Position numbers and translations under genes: made by a program
Shown here: piece by piece, positions 62,209-64,000 of the stretch
Layout of the letters: every line of letters begins with the position of its first letter
Numbering within the stretch: the stretch's first letter is position 1
Assembly: GCF_025787225.1 (NCBI RefSeq)
Contig: NZ_CP090958.1
Coordinates: 2,900,550 to 2,964,549, forward strand
Length of the DNA: 64,000 nt
DNA from: Saxibacter everestensis
Lineage (GTDB): Bacteria > Actinomycetota > Actinomycetes > Actinomycetales > Brevibacteriaceae
Direction of reading: 5' to 3'
The notes under the pieces: model-generated
The model's database searches: none
Told to the model about the DNA's origin: nothing
What the model saw: only the letters and a program-made list of their open reading frames with translations

Positions 62209-64000
62209 ATGACACAACGCAATGAGCACTCACATTTCGCCGTCTGGGCGCCGAAGCCCGAAACGGTTTCACTATTCGCCAATGGCGCCAACTATCCGAT
62301 GCATCGGGCGGAAGACGGCTGGTGGACCCTCGACGACCCGAAGACCGCCAACCAGCTGCTCGCGCTGCCTGAGGTCGACTACGGCTACCTGCTCGACGGC
62401 GCTTCCGATCCGCTACCCGATCCGCGCTCACGAAGGCAGCCTGCGGGCGTGCACGAGCCCTCCCGGACCTTCGACGCCGACGCCTTTCACTGGACCGATT
62501 CGGCATGGCTGGGTCGCGACCTCGCCGGTGGTCTCATCTACGAGCTGCATATCGGCACCTTCACTCCGGACGGTACCTTCGATGCCGCCATCGACAAGCT
62601 TCCGCACCTGAAGTCCCTCGGCGTTGACTTCGTCGAGTTACTGCCGGTCAACGCCTTCAATGGCACCCACAATTGGGGTTACGACGGTGTGCTCTGGTAC
62701 GCCGTCCACGAGCAGTACGGCGGCCCGGAAGGCTACCAGCGGTTCGTTGACGCCTGCCATCGGAACGGACTCGGCGTCATCCAGGATGTTGTCTACAACC
62801 ACCTGGGGCCGAGCGGAAACTACCTGCCGAACTTCGGGCCCTACCTGCACACGGCCGCGGTGAACACCTGGGGCGACTCGGTGAATCTCGACGGCCCGGA
62901 CTCCGATGAGGTACGCACATACATCGTTGACAACGCGCTGATGTGGCTGCGCGACTACCACGTCGACGGCCTGCGACTGGATGCCGTGCACGCGCTCGTC
63001 GACAGCCGCGCGGTCCATATTCTCGAGGAGTTGGCAACGGCCGCAGACGAGTTGTCGACCCAGCTAGGCAGGCCGCTGAGTCTGATTGCGGAATCCGATC
63101 TGAACAACCCCCGGCTGTTCACCCCCCGCGCGTCCGGCGGGTATGGCCTGGCCGGGCAGTGGAGCGATGACTTTCACCACGCGGTGCACGTGGCAGTATC
63201 CGGCGAGACAGCGGGCTATTACGCCGACTTCGATTCGCTTGCCGCGCTCGGCAAGGTGCTCACCCGGGGCTTCTTCCACGACAACACATATTCGTCATTC
63301 CGCCGACGGCACCACGGCCGGCAGATCGACACTGTGCACACTCCCGCCTGGCGACTTGTTGTCTGCACCCAGAATCACGATCAGATCGGCAACCGGGCGG
63401 CAGGCGACCGGCTGAGCGCGATGGTCGATCCGGGCGGACTGGCGATCGCCGCGACGCTCAACCTGCTCGGTCCGTTCACGCCGATGCTGTTCATGGGCGA
63501 GGAATGGGGCGCATCGACGCCTTGGCAGTTCTTCACCTCTCATCCCGAGCCGGAGCTCGGCGAAGCTACCGCCCTGGGACGGTTACGTGAATTCGCCGAG
63601 ATGGGTTGGGACGAGTCGCTGGTGCCGAATCCGCAGGACGAGTCGACATTCACCAACTCGAAGCTCAATTGGGATGAGCCGACCGCCGACGGCCATGCCC
63701 GTTTGCTTGAGCTCTACCGGCAACTCGGCAAGTTGCGCAAGGAGCTTCCCGAGCTGCGCGACCAGCGGTTCTCGACACTCGACGTCCGGTTCGATGAGGA
63801 CGAACGCTGGCTGGTGCTGTGCCGGGACGGGGTACAGATCGCGCTGAATTTTGGCACCGGACCCGCCAGGGTACCGCTGCCGCTTGCGTCCGGCGGTCTG
63901 CTGCTGGCCACCGCCGGCGAACCAGCAGAGACAGCAGCGGAAGGCGACGGACCCGATGCAGGCCCGCTGGTGACCCTACCGGGTCGTTCTGCCGCGGTCT
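62209..64000 (+). CDS. treZ: Malto-oligosyltrehalose trehalohydrolase, 3' end cut by window
   Basis: The ATG at 62209 opens a frame of about 597 residues to the window edge, close to the full family length. After an N-terminal CBM48 region ([15 protein letters not shown]), the GH13 core has [14 protein letters not shown] (I), [10 protein letters not shown] (II), [12 protein letters not shown] (III) and [10 protein letters not shown] (IV). It releases free trehalose from the TreY product. No strong ribosome site precedes it; the 72-base gap after treY suggests read-through transcription. The stop is not seen. Confidence 0.93.
   Translation, partial: MTQRNEHSHFAVWAPKPETVSLFANGANYPMHRAEDGWWTLDDPKTANQLLALPEVDYGYLLDGASDPLPDPRSRRQPAGVHEPSRTFDADAFHWTDSAWLGRDLAGGLIYELHIGTFTPDGTFDAAIDKLPHLKSLGVDFVELLPVNAFNGTHNWGYDGVLWYAVHEQYGGPEGYQRFVDACHRNGLGVIQDVVYNHLGPSGNYLPNFGPYLHTAAVNTWGDSVNLDGPDSDEVRTYIVDNALMWLRDYHVDGLRLDAVHALVDSRAVHILEELATAADELSTQLGRPLSLIAESDLNNPRLFTPRASGGYGLAGQWSDDFHHAVHVAVSGETAGYYADFDSLAALGKVLTRGFFHDNTYSSFRRRHHGRQIDTVHTPAWRLVVCTQNHDQIGNRAAGDRLSAMVDPGGLAIAATLNLLGPFTPMLFMGEEWGASTPWQFFTSHPEPELGEATALGRLREFAEMGWDESLVPNPQDESTFTNSKLNWDEPTADGHARLLELYRQLGKLRKELPELRDQRFSTLDVRFDEDERWLVLCRDGVQIALNFGTGPARVPLPLASGGLLLATAGEPAETAAEGDGPDAGPLVTLPGRSAAV

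Overview
The window looks like a chromosomal segment of a high-GC actinobacterium. The evidence is the dense GC-rich coding, GTG/TTG starts, a GTP-type PEP carboxykinase, a quinone-dependent lactate/malate pair of corynebacterial type, a GlgX-TreY-TreZ trehalose operon, an LPXTG cell-wall protein and an LCP wall-assembly protein. Genus cannot be fixed from sequence reading alone; Micrococcales or Corynebacteriales-like taxa are the best guess. About 48 protein genes, three tRNA genes and several relics are supported.

Layout. 1-4.2 kb: end of a phenylacetate catabolism operon (thiolase, enoyl-CoA hydratase, hydroxyacyl-CoA dehydrogenase, PaaZ, the last cut by the window edge). 4.3-7.5 kb: mqo-lldD-gntR, feeding electrons from malate and lactate to quinone. 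7.7-16.5 kb: acyltransferase, an LPXTG surface protein, galTK, an acetyltransferase, a PfpI/DJ-1 protein, a Pit phosphate transporter with a possible PHO box, and a YjbR protein. 16.5-20.4 kb: a thpR relic, an unknown gene coupled to a luciferase-like/hemerythrin fusion, a TetR regulator and a short-chain dehydrogenase.

20.6-31.1 kb is the most cassette-like region. A 14-TM MFS exporter plus UspA, an FAD oxidoreductase and an AhpD-like protein lie beside a six-gene minus-strand copper operon: copZ, a His-rich exported protein, copA, a YHS protein, an FAD disulfide-reductase-like protein and an MFS transporter. Three transcription units in this stretch begin with the same CsoR/CstR-like operator (TACCCC-spacer-GGGTA). 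No CsoR-family gene is visible, so the regulator must lie elsewhere.

31.3-43.7 kb: tRNA-Arg, pckG, an MFS transporter, glutathione-independent formaldehyde dehydrogenase, a tRNA-Ser(GCU) locus with a duplicated 3' flank around a transposase relic, an LCP protein, another MFS transporter, and a MarR regulator divergent from a large FAD/NAD(P)-binding protein with a clear operator between them, then a nitroreductase. 43.7-49.5 kb: a TetR-controlled pair encoding a YhgE/Pip membrane protein and an MMPL transporter that carries a C-terminal P-loop ATPase domain. 49.5-53.9 kb: repeats, a 56-residue small protein and a two-component system divergent from an FtsX-type ABC exporter, arranged like corynebacterial ChrSA-HrtBA. 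53.9-57.4 kb: a YtxH-like protein, a small ORF with an in-frame stop, a methyltransferase, tRNA-Ser(UGA), a small membrane protein and a PRC-barrel stress protein. 57.5-64 kb: glgX-treY-treZ, which converts glycogen to trehalose; treZ runs off the window.

A recurring oddity is short tandem duplication at or just after gene ends (galK, the FAD oxidoreductase, the TetR gene and the NarL-type regulator); in two cases the copy includes the stop codon.
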